Of a stretch of 64,000 bases of DNA, positions 1-8,755 are shown one piece after another (position 1 is the stretch's first letter; each line of letters starts with the position of its first letter). The position numbers and the translations under genes were made by a program. This stretch comes from Zobellella taiwanensis. Lineage in GTDB: Bacteria > Pseudomonadota > Gammaproteobacteria > Enterobacterales > Aeromonadaceae. The stretch covers positions 62,001-126,000 of the forward strand of contig NZ_PXYH01000005.1 of the NCBI RefSeq assembly GCF_003012795.1, in the 5' to 3' direction. Below the pieces are notes generated by a model. That model had not been told where the DNA came from, made no database searches, and saw nothing but the letters and a program-made list of their open reading frames with translations.

Positions 1-646
1 GGCCAATGGCCTCGGCATAGCGGCTGAGGGCCGCCAGCTCGGCTTCCTGCAGGGTGGGGGAGCACAAGGCGCCCAGGCGCACGGCGGCGCGGATCAGTGC
101 ACCGGTCTTGTGCCGGTGAATCCGCTCCAGGGTCTCGCGGTCGATGGCCTTGCCCTCGTGGCGGATATCCAGTGCCTGGCCGCCGCACATGCCGCCATAG
201 CCGCTGGCCCGGGCCAGCTCCTGTACCATGCGCAGCCGGCGGCCGGTGTCGGCGGCGTTTTCCGGCTGTTCGGCGAGCAGTTCGAAGGCCAGGGTCTGCA
301 GGGCGTCGCCGGCGAGGATGGCGGTGGCTTCGTCAAAGGCCTTGTGCACCGTAGGCTGGCCCCGGCGCAGATCGTCGTCGTCCATCGCCGGCAAGTCGTC
401 GTGGATAAGGGAATAGGCGTGAATGCACTCGACTGCCGCCGCCGCCGCGTCCGCCACCGGGCTCTGGCCGGCGCCGAGCAGGTCGGCGCTGGCGTACACC
501 AGCATGGGGCGGACCCGTTTACCGCCCTGCATCAGGCCGTATTCCATGGCTTCCCGCAACTCGGGGGCCAGCCGGTCGAACCGGGCGATGGCCCGGCGCA
601 GGGTATCGTCGGTCCGCCGGGCGTAATGCTGCTGTATCGGGATCAC
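1..646 (-). CDS. ispA: Farnesyl diphosphate synthase, C-terminus cut by window edge
   Basis: Short-chain trans-prenyltransferase that condenses DMAPP and GPP with IPP to give farnesyl diphosphate, the precursor of ubiquinone side chains and undecaprenyl phosphate; cytosolic. Reading leftward from 646, the frame gives a [11 protein letters not shown] substrate-binding segment and the first aspartate-rich motif [14 protein letters not shown]. About 215 of the usual ~295-300 residues are present; the second aspartate-rich motif lies beyond base 1. The start is a GTG at 646 that overlaps the xseB stop by 4 nt (GTGA), so the two are translationally coupled. The xseB-ispA order matches E. coli, where dxs follows; dxs would lie left of the window. 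Confidence 0.95.
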   Translation of the reverse strand, partial: MIPIQQHYARRTDDTLRRAIARFDRLAPELREAMEYGLMQGGKRVRPMLVYASADLLGAGQSPVADAAAAAVECIHAYSLIHDDLPAMDDDDLRRGQPTVHKAFDEATAILAGDALQTLAFELLAEQPENAADTGRRLRMVQELARASGYGGMCGGQALDIRHEGKAIDRETLERIHRHKTGALIRAAVRLGALCSPTLQEAELAALSRYAEAIG

Positions 647-888
647 TGGGCATCCTCCCCGGACGGGGCGAAGGGGGCCAGGGTGGCGCCGTCCTGCATC
701 AGGATCCGTACCTGCTGTTCGGCCTGGTCCAGGCGCTGCTGGCCGGCGCGGACCAGCTGGACTCCCCGTTCGAATGACTTGAGCGCCTGTTCCAGGCTCA
801 GCTCGCCCTGCTCCAGCTGGCCGACCAGGCTTTCCAGCTCGGCCAGGGCGCTTTCAAAATCCATGTTTTCCGGTTTTTTGGTCGCCAC
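643..888 (-). CDS. xseB: Exodeoxyribonuclease VII small subunit
   Basis: Small subunit of ExoVII, the cytosolic nuclease that degrades single-stranded DNA to oligonucleotides; works with XseA, which is not in the window. The 81-residue protein has the family pattern [14 protein letters not shown] followed by [16 protein letters not shown] chose the GTG at 888 because the product then matches the ~80-residue family length and an AGAGGA ribosome site precedes it; the frame is open further upstream to 936, but those residues look unlike the family. It is first in an operon with ispA, and its stop overlaps the ispA start. Confidence 0.93.
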   Translation of the reverse strand: MATKKPENMDFESALAELESLVGQLEQGELSLEQALKSFERGVQLVRAGQQRLDQAEQQVRILMQDGATLAPFAPSGEDAQ

Positions 889-998
889 GGGGATCCTCTG
901 TCGTTTGGTGTGCAAAATCGGGTGCAATACTAACACCGCCGCCGGGCCTTTGGCGAAAGGTATAGCGTTGCCGCCCGCCTCTCCGCTCTTCGGCGGGC

Positions 999-1025
999 TA
1001 AAAAAAAATTGGACCCTGCCGATAA
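999..1025 (+). promoter_or_regulatory. Sigma-28 (FliA) promoter of pomAB
   Basis: TAAA at 999-1002, a spacer of exactly 15 nt, then GCCGATAA at 1018-1025. This equals the sigma-28 consensus TAAA-N15-GCCGATAA with no mismatch. It lies about 80 nt upstream of pomA on the same strand, so class 3 flagellar control of the stator genes is expected. Confidence 0.85.
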
Positions 1026-1103
1026 TATCAGGAGCGACAACGTGAGTCTCAACAAGGTATCATCGGTGCTGTTTTTGCCCGCAATAACAATGAGGACCCT
1101 GTT

Positions 1104-1859
1104 TTGGATCTGGCAACACTAATCGGATTGATCGGTGGACTGGCATTCATCGCCATGGCGATGGTTCTGGGTGGCGGCATCACCATGTATGTGGATGTGC
1201 CGTCCATTTTCATTGTGTTGGTCGGCTCATTGTTTGTGGTCATGATGAAGTTCAACCTGGGCCAGTTTCTGGGCGCCGCCAAGGTGGCGGGCAAGGCCTT
1301 TATATTCAAGCTGGAAAAGCCCGAGGAGCTGATCGAGCGGGTGGTGCAGCTGGCCGATGCGGCGCGCAAGGGCGGTTTTCTGGCGCTGGAGGAGGCGGAG
1401 ATCACCAACCCCTTTCTGCAAAAGGCGGTCAACATGCTGGTGGACGGCCACGATCAGGGGGTGGTGAAGGCGGCGCTTGAAAAGGACATCGATCTCAACG
1501 CCGAGCGTCAGGAGCAGGGGGCCAGGATCTTTCGGGCCCTGGGGGATGTGGCTCCGGCCATGGGCATGATAGGCACCCTGATCGGCCTGGTGGCCATGCT
1601 GGCCAACATGGACGATCCCAAGGCCATCGGCCCGGCCATGGCCATTGCCCTGCTCACCACCCTGTACGGCGCCATCCTGGCCAACATGGTGGCGCTGCCC
1701 ATTGCCGACAAACTGGAACTGCGCTCGGGGGAAGAGCGCCTTAACCGCACGCTGATCCTCGACGCCATCATGAGCATTCAGGACGGACAGAATCCGCGGG
1801 TGATGCAAAGCCTGCTGGAGAACTACCTGGCCGATGCCAAGCGTCCCAAGGAGGAGTAG
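1104..1859 (+). CDS. pomA: Flagellar stator protein PomA (Na+-driven motor)
   Basis: Inner-membrane stator subunit that forms the sodium channel with PomB and pushes on FliG. The 251-residue product begins MDLATLIGLIGG and has four predicted membrane segments: two near the N-terminus, a large cytoplasmic loop, then two from about residue 150. Asp148 and Thr158 fall at the positions known to matter in Vibrio PomA, within DVAPAMGMIGTLIGL. The start is a TTG at 1104 behind AATGAGGACC; it is chosen because it reproduces the PomA N-terminus. pomB follows without a gap. A sigma-28 promoter lies upstream. The likely coupling ion is Na+, in line with the Na+-NQR in this window. Confidence 0.95.
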   Translation: MDLATLIGLIGGLAFIAMAMVLGGGITMYVDVPSIFIVLVGSLFVVMMKFNLGQFLGAAKVAGKAFIFKLEKPEELIERVVQLADAARKGGFLALEEAEITNPFLQKAVNMLVDGHDQGVVKAALEKDIDLNAERQEQGARIFRALGDVAPAMGMIGTLIGLVAMLANMDDPKAIGPAMAIALLTTLYGAILANMVALPIADKLELRSGEERLNRTLILDAIMSIQDGQNPRVMQSLLENYLADAKRPKEE

Positions 1860-2756
1860 GTGAGCGGCAAGAAGAAAAAGCAGCAATCGGTCTCCGGCGC
1901 CCCTGCCTGGATGACCACCTTCGCCGATCTGGCCACCATACTGATGAGCTTTTTCGTGCTGCTGCTGGCCTTTGCCGAAATGGACGTGCTCAAGTTCAAG
2001 CAAATTGCCGGCAGCATGAAATACGCCTTCGGGGTACAGAACCAGCTGGAGGTGACCGAAATCCCCAAGGGCACCTCGGTGATTGCGCTGGAGTTTCGCC
2101 CCGGCCGGCCCGAGCCCACGCCCATCGACACCGTGATGCAACACACCACCGACTCCACCCTGACCGAGCTGGAGTTTCAGGCCGGCCAGGAAGAGCGCGC
2201 TGCCGGCCAGAATCGGGAGCAGGGCAACCTGAGCGGCAGCGAGCAGCCGGAAATCCCCCAGACCGATCCCCAGACCCTGAGCGTGGCCCAGGAGCTGGCC
2301 CAGGAGCTGAGCAGTGCCATCCAGCAGGATGCCCTGGAAATCGAGGTGCTGGGCCAGCAGATTATTATCCGCATCAAGGAGAATGCCTCCTTCCCGGCGG
2401 GCTCTTCCTTCCTGCAGCCCCAGTTCTGGCCGGTGGTGCGCCAGATTGGCGCCCTGGTCAAGGATCTGCCCGGCGAAATCCTGGTGTCCGGCCATTCCGA
2501 CGATATCCGCAGCAGCAACGAGCTGTTCCGCTCCAACTGGGAGCTGTCCACCCAGCGGGCGCTGGCGGTGGCCGATCAACTGCTGCGGGTGGACGGTTTT
2601 GACGACAGCCGCATGGTGGTGGTGGGCCTGGCCGATACCCGGCCGCTGGTGCCCAACGACACTGCCGCCAACCGCAGCCGCAACCGGCGGGTTGAGATCA
2701 CCATTTCCCAGGGCAAACCCAGCTACACGGATCCCCTCGACGTAGTCGCCCCCTAA
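1860..2756 (+). CDS. pomB: Flagellar stator protein PomB
   Basis: Partner of PomA. The 298-residue protein has a short basic cytoplasmic tail, one transmembrane helix (about residues 18-40) carrying the ion-binding Asp23 in TTFADLATILMSF, a variable periplasmic linker (about 65-160), and an OmpA-like peptidoglycan-binding domain with VSGHSDD and NRSRNRRVEI. The start is a GTG whose first base follows the pomA stop codon directly, with GGAGGA-like sequence inside the end of pomA. It is slightly shorter than Vibrio PomB (about 315 residues), the difference lying in the linker. Confidence 0.95.
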   Translation: MSGKKKKQQSVSGAPAWMTTFADLATILMSFFVLLLAFAEMDVLKFKQIAGSMKYAFGVQNQLEVTEIPKGTSVIALEFRPGRPEPTPIDTVMQHTTDSTLTELEFQAGQEERAAGQNREQGNLSGSEQPEIPQTDPQTLSVAQELAQELSSAIQQDALEIEVLGQQIIIRIKENASFPAGSSFLQPQFWPVVRQIGALVKDLPGEILVSGHSDDIRSSNELFRSNWELSTQRALAVADQLLRVDGFDDSRMVVVGLADTRPLVPNDTAANRSRNRRVEITISQGKPSYTDPLDVVAP

Positions 2757-2781
2757 AAAATCGCTATTGTTTTAACCGCGG

Positions 2782-2807
2782 GCCCGGCGTTGTGTATAAT
2801 GCCGGGC
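2782..2807 (+). promoter_or_regulatory. Inverted repeat enclosing the thiI -10 box
   Basis: GCCCGGC (2782-2788) pairs with GCCGGGC (2801-2807) around a 12-nt loop that ends in TATAAT (2795-2800). A T-rich run follows (2808-2818). The hairpin can serve as the pomAB terminator while its loop holds the probable thiI -10 box; no good -35 is visible. The gpt promoter has the same geometry. Confidence 0.55.
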
Positions 2808-2839
2808 TTTCGTTTTTGTTGTCCCGGGCGTCCCGAATC

Positions 2840-4288
2840 ATGAAATTTATTATCAAGCTCCATCCGGAAATCACCATCAAGAGCAAGTCGGTGCGCCAGC
2901 GCATGAGTAAAATCCTGCAAGGCAATATCCGCAATGTGCTCAAGCCCCTGGATGAACACATCAAGATCCGCGCCGACTGGGACAAGCTGATCGTGCGCAG
3001 CAACATCTTTACCGACGAACACCGTGCAGCCATGGTGGCGGCGCTGTCGTGCATTCCCGGCATCCAGTCGTTCCTGGAGGTCAAGGAATTCAGGGTCGAC
3101 TCCCTCGACGACATCCTGACTCACACCCAGGCCATGTTCGGCGAGGCACTGGCAGGCAAGACCTTCTGCGTACGCGCCAAGCGCCGGGGCCAGCAGTCGT
3201 TCAGCTCGCTGGATGTGGAGCGTTATGTCGGCGGCGGCCTTAACCAGCGCTGCGAGACCGGCGGCGTGAAACTCAAACAGCCCGATGTGCAGGTCAACCT
3301 GGAGCTGGATGGCGACCGGCTGTACCTGGTGAGTGAGCAACACGCGGGCCTGGGCGGCTTTCCCATCGCCACCCAGGAGAGCGTGCTCAGCCTGATGTCC
3401 GGTGGCTACGATTCGGGTGTGGCATCATTCCAGTTCATCAAGCGCGGCAGCCGGGTGCACTACTGCTTTTTCAATCTGGGCGGGCGCGAGCACGAGGCCG
3501 GGGTGCGCGAGGTGGTGCATTACCTGTGGCAGAAATACGGTGCCTCGCACCGGGTCAAATTTATTTCGGTGCCCTTCGAGGGGGTGGTGACCGAGATCCT
3601 GGACAAGATAGACAAGGGCCACATGGGCGTGGTGCTCAAGCGCATGATGATGCGTGCCGGCGCCGCCGTGGCGGAAAAGCTGGCGATCAACGCCCTGGTG
3701 ACCGGCGAGTCCATGGGCCAGGTGTCGAGCCAGACGGTCACCAATCTCAATGTCATCGACCGGGTTACCGACACCCTGATACTGCGCCCGCTGATCGCCA
3801 GCGACAAGCAGGAGATCATCGATCAGGCCAGGACCATCGGTACCGCTCCCTTTGCGGAAAAGATGCCCGAGTACTGCGGCGTCATTTCCCAAAAGCCGAC
3901 CATCAAGGCGGACCTGTCCCGGGTCGAGCAGGAAGAGGCCCGCTTCGATTTCGGGGTGCTCGACACCGCCATCCAGGCGTCCTTTGTGGAAGATGTGCGG
4001 GATCTGGGCCGGGTATGGTCGCTGCCGGAAGTGGAATTCAGCGAACAGGCCGGCGAGCGGGAGGTGATCCTTGATATCCGCGCGCCCGAGGAAGAAGAGC
4101 TGGCGCCACTGGTGGTCGAGGGCCGGGAGGTGGTGCACCTGCCGTTTTTCCGCCTGGCGCACCAGTTCGGCGAGCTGGACCCGGACAAAACCTACCTGCT
4201 GTATTGTGCCCGGGGGGTCATGAGCCGGTTGCAGGCGATACAGCTCAAGGAGCAGGGTTTTGAGAATGTAAAGGTGTACCGGCCTTAA
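2840..4288 (+). CDS. thiI: tRNA 4-thiouridine synthase / thiamine sulfurtransferase
   Basis: Transfers sulfur from IscS persulfide to U8 of tRNA and to ThiS for thiazole synthesis; cytosolic. The protein has 482 residues, the E. coli length. It has an N-terminal ferredoxin-like and THUMP region, the PP-loop ATP pyrophosphatase motif SGGYDS at residue 187, a Cys346 in EYCGVIS (the E. coli Cys344 equivalent), and a C-terminal rhodanese domain with Cys456 in LLYCARGVMSR. I start at the ATG of MKFIIKLHPE and not 48 nt further upstream, where the frame is open but unlike the family. Convergent with panE. Confidence 0.97.
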   Translation: MKFIIKLHPEITIKSKSVRQRMSKILQGNIRNVLKPLDEHIKIRADWDKLIVRSNIFTDEHRAAMVAALSCIPGIQSFLEVKEFRVDSLDDILTHTQAMFGEALAGKTFCVRAKRRGQQSFSSLDVERYVGGGLNQRCETGGVKLKQPDVQVNLELDGDRLYLVSEQHAGLGGFPIATQESVLSLMSGGYDSGVASFQFIKRGSRVHYCFFNLGGREHEAGVREVVHYLWQKYGASHRVKFISVPFEGVVTEILDKIDKGHMGVVLKRMMMRAGAAVAEKLAINALVTGESMGQVSSQTVTNLNVIDRVTDTLILRPLIASDKQEIIDQARTIGTAPFAEKMPEYCGVISQKPTIKADLSRVEQEEARFDFGVLDTAIQASFVEDVRDLGRVWSLPEVEFSEQAGEREVILDIRAPEEEELAPLVVEGREVVHLPFFRLAHQFGELDPDKTYLLYCARGVMSRLQAIQLKEQGFENVKVYRP

Positions 4289-4302
4289 TTCGGCCATGGG
4301 GG

Positions 4303-4324
4303 GCGGGCGGCCTGCCCGCTTTTT
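4303..4324 (+). terminator. Rho-independent terminator of thiI
   Basis: GCGGGC (4303-4308), loop GGCCT, GCCCGC (4314-4319), then TTTTT. The T-run touches the stop codon of the convergent panE. Confidence 0.75.
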
Positions 4325-5214
4325 CACCCGCCCAGCCTTTTTACTTCGTTATATAACTGCCGGCAGACCGGCATCGGTAGTGTGCCGGCGTGGCTGAGCA
4401 GGTAGCCGGTGATCTGCTCGATTTCGGTTTTCCTGCCGTGGGCCAGGTCCTGGTGCATGGAGGAGTAGTTGGTGGCGGTCAGCTCGATCACCGCGTTCAG
4501 CCGGCGGCGGAACTGCTCCAGGCTTTCTTCTTCGCCGAGCCGTGCCAGCACCTGGTGTACTTCCTCGCTCAGCTGGGCCAGTACCTCGGCAAAGCGCGGC
4601 TCGTGCAACTGGCCGTTGCGGATATGATGGCAGGCGGTCAGCGGGTTGATCACGGCGTTGATCGACAGCTTGCGGTGCTGCAGCCGGCGTATGTCCTCGC
4701 TCCACTCGGCGTGGCCCAGAGCGCGGGCCAGCGGCCGGGCCAGCCCGGCATGGGCACGGGCGGCGGTGTTGGCCGGCCCCAGCCAGGTTTCCCCGCGCCC
4801 GGTGTGGCGCACCACCCATTCCCCTTCCTTCATGGCCCCGTGGCTGGTGACCCCCACCAGCAGCGGATTGGCGGGAAAGCGTCGGGCGACCTGCTCGGCC
4901 ACCCCCAGGCCGTTGTGCAGCAACACTATGGGGCTTTGTGGGGGCAAGGCCGCCAGGCCGGCCAGCGCCTCCAGCACTTGGTAGGCCTTGGTCATCACCA
5001 CCAGGCACTGGATGTCGGCGGCCTGGTGGGCAAAGCGCGGCCGGGTGGCGACCAGGCGGCGCCGCTCGTTGAGGGCGATGAATTCGAAGGTCGGGTGCAG
5101 ATGGCCGCGGTGGCGTTCCGACAGCAGCAGCGCCACCTGTTCGCCCTGTTCCCGCAACAGTGCCGCCAGGGTGCAGCCCAGGGCACCGGCCCCCAGTATG
5201 GTCCATTCGCGCAT
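4324..5214 (-). CDS. panE: 2-dehydropantoate 2-reductase
   Basis: NADPH-dependent reduction of ketopantoate to pantoate in pantothenate/CoA synthesis; cytosolic. The 296-residue protein opens with a Rossmann motif, [15 protein letters not shown], and carries the family segment [14 protein letters not shown] near residue 180, which holds the catalytic lysine. I prefer the ATG at 5214 over the GTG directly before it because GGGAGA is better spaced from it. The gene is divergent from yajQ with a gap of about 110 bp, as in many gammaproteobacteria. Confidence 0.93.
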   Translation of the reverse strand: MREWTILGAGALGCTLAALLREQGEQVALLLSERHRGHLHPTFEFIALNERRRLVATRPRFAHQAADIQCLVVMTKAYQVLEALAGLAALPPQSPIVLLHNGLGVAEQVARRFPANPLLVGVTSHGAMKEGEWVVRHTGRGETWLGPANTAARAHAGLARPLARALGHAEWSEDIRRLQHRKLSINAVINPLTACHHIRNGQLHEPRFAEVLAQLSEEVHQVLARLGEEESLEQFRRRLNAVIELTATNYSSMHQDLAHGRKTEIEQITGYLLSHAGTLPMPVCRQLYNEVKRLGG

Positions 5215-5325
5215 CACTCTCTCCCGGATCTTTGTTATTATCGCCTTCTATTTGAACCTAATACGTTAGCCGTGAACCGTCGTCGCTGCCAGCGGTATCT
5301 GCAGCGCGGCCGGGAGGAGTCCAGA

Positions 5326-5808
5326 ATGCCGTCTTTTGATATTGTCTCCGAAGTGGAAATGAATGAAGTACGCAACGCGGTGGAGAACGCCAACCGGGAG
5401 TTGACCACCCGTTTCGACTTTCGCGGGGTGGAAGCCAGCTTTGAGCTGGGCGAGGGCAAGGTCAAGCTGGGCGCCGAGGCGGAGTTCCAGCTGCAGCAGA
5501 TGCTCGACATACTGCGTGCCAAACTGATCCAGCGCAACATAGATACCCGGGTGCTGGATGAGGCCGCGGTGGTGCATTCGGGCAAGCGTTATTACCAGGA
5601 TGTCAGCTTCCTGCAGGGCATCGACAGCACCCTGGCCAAAAAGCTGGTCAAGCTCATCAAGGACAGCAAAATCAAGGTGCAGGCGGCGATCCAGGGGGAT
5701 CAGCTCAGGGTGACCGGTAAAAAGCGCGACGACCTGCAGCAGGTGATGGCCCTGCTGCGCCAGCAGGAGCTGGAGCAGCCGCTGCAGTTCAACAATTTCC
5801 GGGATTGA
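5326..5808 (+). CDS. yajQ: YajQ family nucleotide-binding protein
   Basis: 160-residue cytosolic protein matching YajQ from [10 protein letters not shown] to the C-terminal QFNNFRD. It has two ferredoxin-like halves. Members bind nucleic acids, and in Xanthomonas a member binds cyclic di-GMP. The start follows GGGAGGAG at a good distance; the long open frame before it is an antisense shadow of panE. A strong bidirectional terminator separates it from the convergent OmpK-like gene. The molecular role here is unproven. Confidence 0.93.
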   Translation: MPSFDIVSEVEMNEVRNAVENANRELTTRFDFRGVEASFELGEGKVKLGAEAEFQLQQMLDILRAKLIQRNIDTRVLDEAAVVHSGKRYYQDVSFLQGIDSTLAKKLVKLIKDSKIKVQAAIQGDQLRVTGKKRDDLQQVMALLRQQELEQPLQFNNFRD

Positions 5809-5812
5809 ATGG

Positions 5813-5834
5813 AAAGGGGCCGAATGGCCCCTTT
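5813..5834. terminator. Bidirectional terminator between yajQ and ompK-like gene
   Basis: AAAGGGGCC, loop GAAT, GGCCCCTTT: a perfect 9-bp stem. The A's on one side give T's on the other strand, so it can stop both convergent genes. Confidence 0.85.
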
Positions 5835-5840
5835 GTCTTG

Positions 5841-6686
5841 TCAGAACTTGTAGGTGACGGAGAAGTAGTGGCCCAGGCCGGAGGTGTCCTGCTCCAGGCC
5901 GGAGCCGTTGCCGTCCTGATAAAAGGCCATGTTGTTGTACACCTTGGCGCCATAACCCACGGCATAGCGCTCCGAGTGCCAGTAGATGCCGTTGAACCAT
6001 TCCAGGGCATTGCTGCTGCGACCGGCCACGCCGCCCACGGTATCGGCGCCGAACTTGTAGTCCAGGTAGCCCTGGTAGGCCACGAAGCTGCCGTTGTCGA
6101 AGGTGTGGAAGGGCTTGAACCAGTTGGTGGAGACCATGTAGCCGTCCCACTTGCCCTCGTCCGGGGCGCCGTAGTTTTCGCGCACGTAGCGGCCGTAGAG
6201 GTTGAGCCCCATCTTGCCGAACCAGGGCACCTGGATGTCGGAGCCCAGGCCCACGTAATGCTCGAACAGGCCGCCGAAGGCGCCGCTGTCGGCCACGTTG
6301 GTGACGGTGGCGATATACAGCTCCTGCACCGGGCCGAAGGACAGATCGGTTTTGGTCAGGGCATCCAGGGACAGCCGGGGCGCAAACTTGAAGAAGAAGT
6401 TGTCGCCGCCGTAGCGGTCGTCGCCCTTGCTGTCGAAGATGTCGAACACGTCCAGGTAGCCGTAGAGATCGAACAGGCCGGAGCGGCCGCCGAATTCCAT
6501 TTCCAGGTAGGTGGTGTCCTGGGCGCCGAAGGGGATCTTGTTGCCTTCGCTGCGCATCAGGTTGAACTGCAGCCACTTGTAGTCGTTCTTGTGGATGTCG
6601 TCGCCGTAGTTGGCGGCAAGGGCCGCGGGGGTGGCGAGGGCGGCCAGCACGCCGGCGGCGACCAGGTTGGTAAGCATCTTAGCCAT
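5841..6686 (-). CDS. ompK: OmpK/Tsx family nucleoside-specific outer-membrane channel
   Basis: 281-residue outer-membrane beta barrel. It has a signal peptide of about 24 residues ending ALATPAALA, alternating aromatic strands throughout, and a C-terminal phenylalanine (SVTYKF), the BAM recognition signature. Segments such as DYKWLQFNLM, FGGRSGLFDLYGYLDVF and a WF-rich middle match the Tsx/OmpK family: Tsx imports nucleosides, and OmpK is a vibriophage receptor. It is a single gene between two terminators. Substrate specificity cannot be read from sequence, so the symbol denotes the family. Confidence 0.85.
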   Translation of the reverse strand: MAKMLTNLVAAGVLAALATPAALAANYGDDIHKNDYKWLQFNLMRSEGNKIPFGAQDTTYLEMEFGGRSGLFDLYGYLDVFDIFDSKGDDRYGGDNFFFKFAPRLSLDALTKTDLSFGPVQELYIATVTNVADSGAFGGLFEHYVGLGSDIQVPWFGKMGLNLYGRYVRENYGAPDEGKWDGYMVSTNWFKPFHTFDNGSFVAYQGYLDYKFGADTVGGVAGRSSNALEWFNGIYWHSERYAVGYGAKVYNNMAFYQDGNGSGLEQDTSGLGHYFSVTYKF

Positions 6687-6775
6687 CTGTCTGTCTCTTC
6701 TTCATTTGAAATGACAAGGTTTTCCTTAATCGTCGAGGCAGGAATCCCTAGGGTGGAAGGGAGTCTAGGCGGGTG

Positions 6776-6808
6776 AAAAAACGGCGCAAGACCGCAAACG
6801 ATTGCGCC
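6776..6808 (-). terminator. Terminator downstream of ampG
   Basis: Read leftward: GGCGCAA (6808-6802), a 12-nt loop, TTGCGCC (6789-6783), then GTTTTTT. It is correctly placed and oriented to end the ampG transcript. Confidence 0.75.
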
Positions 6809-6837
6809 TTTTCAGTTTTGTGACAGGGCCTGCAGAG

Positions 6838-8136
6838 TCAGCGCCGGGCCAGGCGCTCGACCCGCAGGATAAGCCAGAGTACCGGCAGGCCGATGGCGGC
6901 GGAGGCGGTAAAAAAGCCGGCGTAGCCGATGCCGTCGACCACCAGGCCGGAGAAACCGGCGAGAAACTTGGGCAACAGCATCATCACCGAGCTGAACAGG
7001 GCGTACTGGGTGGCAGAAAAGGCCAGGTTGGTCAGGCCCGACAGATAGGTGATAAAGGCGGCGGTGGCGATGCCGGCGCTCAGGTTGTCGAGGGAGATGA
7101 TCAGCGTCAGCAGGCGCACGTCGGCGCCGAGCAGGCTCATCAGGGCAAACAGCAGGTTGGTGGCGGCCGCCAGCACGGCGCCCAGCATCAGGATGCGCAG
7201 GGTGCCGAACCGGTTCACCAGCACGCCGCCAACGGCTGCCCCGACCAGGGTCATCAGTACGCCATATACCTTGGTGACGGTGGCGATTTCCGACTTGCTG
7301 AAACCCATGTCCACGTAAAAGGGATTGGCCATCACCCCCATCACCACATCCGAGATGCGATAACAGGCGATCAGCCCGAGGATCAGCAGTGCCTGGCGTC
7401 CGAAGCGGCCGAAGAACTCGGCGAAGGGCGCCACCACGGCGCTTTGTAGAAAGGCCAGCAGGGCGGCTGCCGGCCGGGGCCAGCCCCGCGCGACCAGCTC
7501 CCGCCTGTGTTCCGCCTGGGCCTGCTGCTGGGCGGCCAGGTCTACCTCGGGCTCGTGCAGTAACAGGCAGGTCAGCACCCCCACCAGCATCAGGGCCGCC
7601 ATGCTCAGGTAGGCGGCACGCCAGCCGGCGGCATCGTAACCCAGATCCGAACCGGCCCAGGCGGCAATGGCCAGCGCCCCGGCGCCGGCCAGGATCATCG
7701 CCAGCCGGTAGCCGGCCATATAGGCGGCGGCCAGGGCGCCCTGCAGCCGCTCCGGCGCCGATTCGATGCGGTAGGCGTCGATCACGATGTCCTGGGTGGC
7801 GGAGGCGAAGGCCACCAACAGCGCGAACAGCGCCAGCGGATAAAGCCGGGTGGTGGGGTCGGATACGGCCATGCCCGCTAGGGCGGCCATGATCAGCAAC
7901 TGGGAGCACAGCATCCAGCTGCGCCGCCGGCCCAGCCGGCGCGACAGCCAGGGCAGGGGCAGCCGGTCGACCAGCGGGGACCACAGCCACTTGACGCCGT
8001 AGGCCAGCGCCACCCAGCTGAAAAAGCCGATGCTGGTGCGGCTGACACCGGCTTCCCGCAGCCAGAACGACAGGGTGCCGAACACCAGCAGCAGCGGCAG
8101 GCCGGAGGAAAACCCCAGCGCCAGCATGACCTGCAC
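6838..8136 (-). CDS. ampG: AmpG-type muropeptide permease
   Basis: Major-facilitator permease importing GlcNAc-anhydroMurNAc muropeptides for peptidoglycan recycling; inner membrane, 12 predicted helices. Diagnostic stretches are GFSSGLPLLLVFGTLSFWL, KWLWSPLVDR, the SATQDIVIDAYR loop and a C-terminal region ending ILRVERLARR. The 432-residue frame given here begins at a GTG. The frame is open without ATG, GTG or TTG for 19 more codons (back to 8193), up to the stop of the preceding cyclophilin gene, and those codons read IKSLALKLPPGLLLYTERR, plausible for the family. A GGGGA lies 7 nt before an ATC at 8193. The true start is therefore uncertain. Confidence 0.88.
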   Translation of the reverse strand: MQVMLALGFSSGLPLLLVFGTLSFWLREAGVSRTSIGFFSWVALAYGVKWLWSPLVDRLPLPWLSRRLGRRRSWMLCSQLLIMAALAGMAVSDPTTRLYPLALFALLVAFASATQDIVIDAYRIESAPERLQGALAAAYMAGYRLAMILAGAGALAIAAWAGSDLGYDAAGWRAAYLSMAALMLVGVLTCLLLHEPEVDLAAQQQAQAEHRRELVARGWPRPAAALLAFLQSAVVAPFAEFFGRFGRQALLILGLIACYRISDVVMGVMANPFYVDMGFSKSEIATVTKVYGVLMTLVGAAVGGVLVNRFGTLRILMLGAVLAAATNLLFALMSLLGADVRLLTLIISLDNLSAGIATAAFITYLSGLTNLAFSATQYALFSSVMMLLPKFLAGFSGLVVDGIGYAGFFTASAAIGLPVLWLILRVERLARR

Positions 8137-8196
8137 CCGCCGCTCGGTATAAAGCAGCAGGCCTGGCGGCAGTTTCAGGGCCAGCGACTTGATGGC

Positions 8197-8751
8197 TCAG
8201 TCCCCATCCAGCCGGCGTGCCTGCTGCAGCACCATGGGCTGGCGGGGCATGTCCCGGGCCCGCAACTGCACATTGATGCCGGTGGGCTCGGCGGCCATGC
8301 GTGCGAGCACTTCCTCACCTTCCACTACTCTGCCGAACACGGTGTAGCCGGGCCCGGCGCCTGCATCCAGGGACCGGTTGTCGGCCAGGTTAATGTAAAA
8401 CTGGCGAGTGGCGCTGTCCGGATCCTGGGTGCGGGCCATGGCGAGGGTACCGGCCAGGTTGGACAGGCCGTTGGCCGACTCGTTCTGCACCGGATCATAG
8501 GTGGGCAGGGGAGCATAGTCGGCACCGTAACCGCCGCCCTGCACCACAAAGCCGGGGATCAGGCGGTGGAACAGGCTGCCGTCGTAGCTGCCGTCTTCCA
8601 CATAACGCAGAAAGTTGGCCACGGTCGCGGGGGCGGCCTGGTCATCGAGCTCCAGCTGCAGGGTGCCGTGGCTGGTGATCAGTTCGACCCTGGGGCCGGC
8701 GTGGGTGGCGGCGGACAACAGCGCCGCCAGCAACAGGAACAGACGGGCCAT
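8197..8751 (-). CDS. Periplasmic cyclophilin-type peptidyl-prolyl isomerase
   Basis: 184 residues with a signal peptide (MARLFLLLAALLSAATHA) and one cyclophilin domain: VANFLRYVEDGSYDGSLFHR, PGFVVQGG, then DSATRQFYINLADN and GYTVFGRVVEGEE. The active-site arginine of FHR and the glutamine of VVQGG are kept. Closest in architecture to PpiA, which speeds proline isomerisation in secreted proteins. It sits 4 bp after yajG and directly before ampG, so the three are probably cotranscribed. Confidence 0.9.
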   Translation of the reverse strand: MARLFLLLAALLSAATHAGPRVELITSHGTLQLELDDQAAPATVANFLRYVEDGSYDGSLFHRLIPGFVVQGGGYGADYAPLPTYDPVQNESANGLSNLAGTLAMARTQDPDSATRQFYINLADNRSLDAGAGPGYTVFGRVVEGEEVLARMAAEPTGINVQLRARDMPRQPMVLQQARRLDGD

Positions 8752-8755
8752 GGGG

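Noticed and set aside
2757-2839. TPP riboswitch upstream of thiI
   Set aside because: The gap is only 83 bp and shows no THI-box sequence, only the hairpin with the -10 box.
4390-5325. Long N-terminal extension of the yajQ frame
   Set aside because: Antisense to panE; YajQ homology and a ribosome site begin at 5326.
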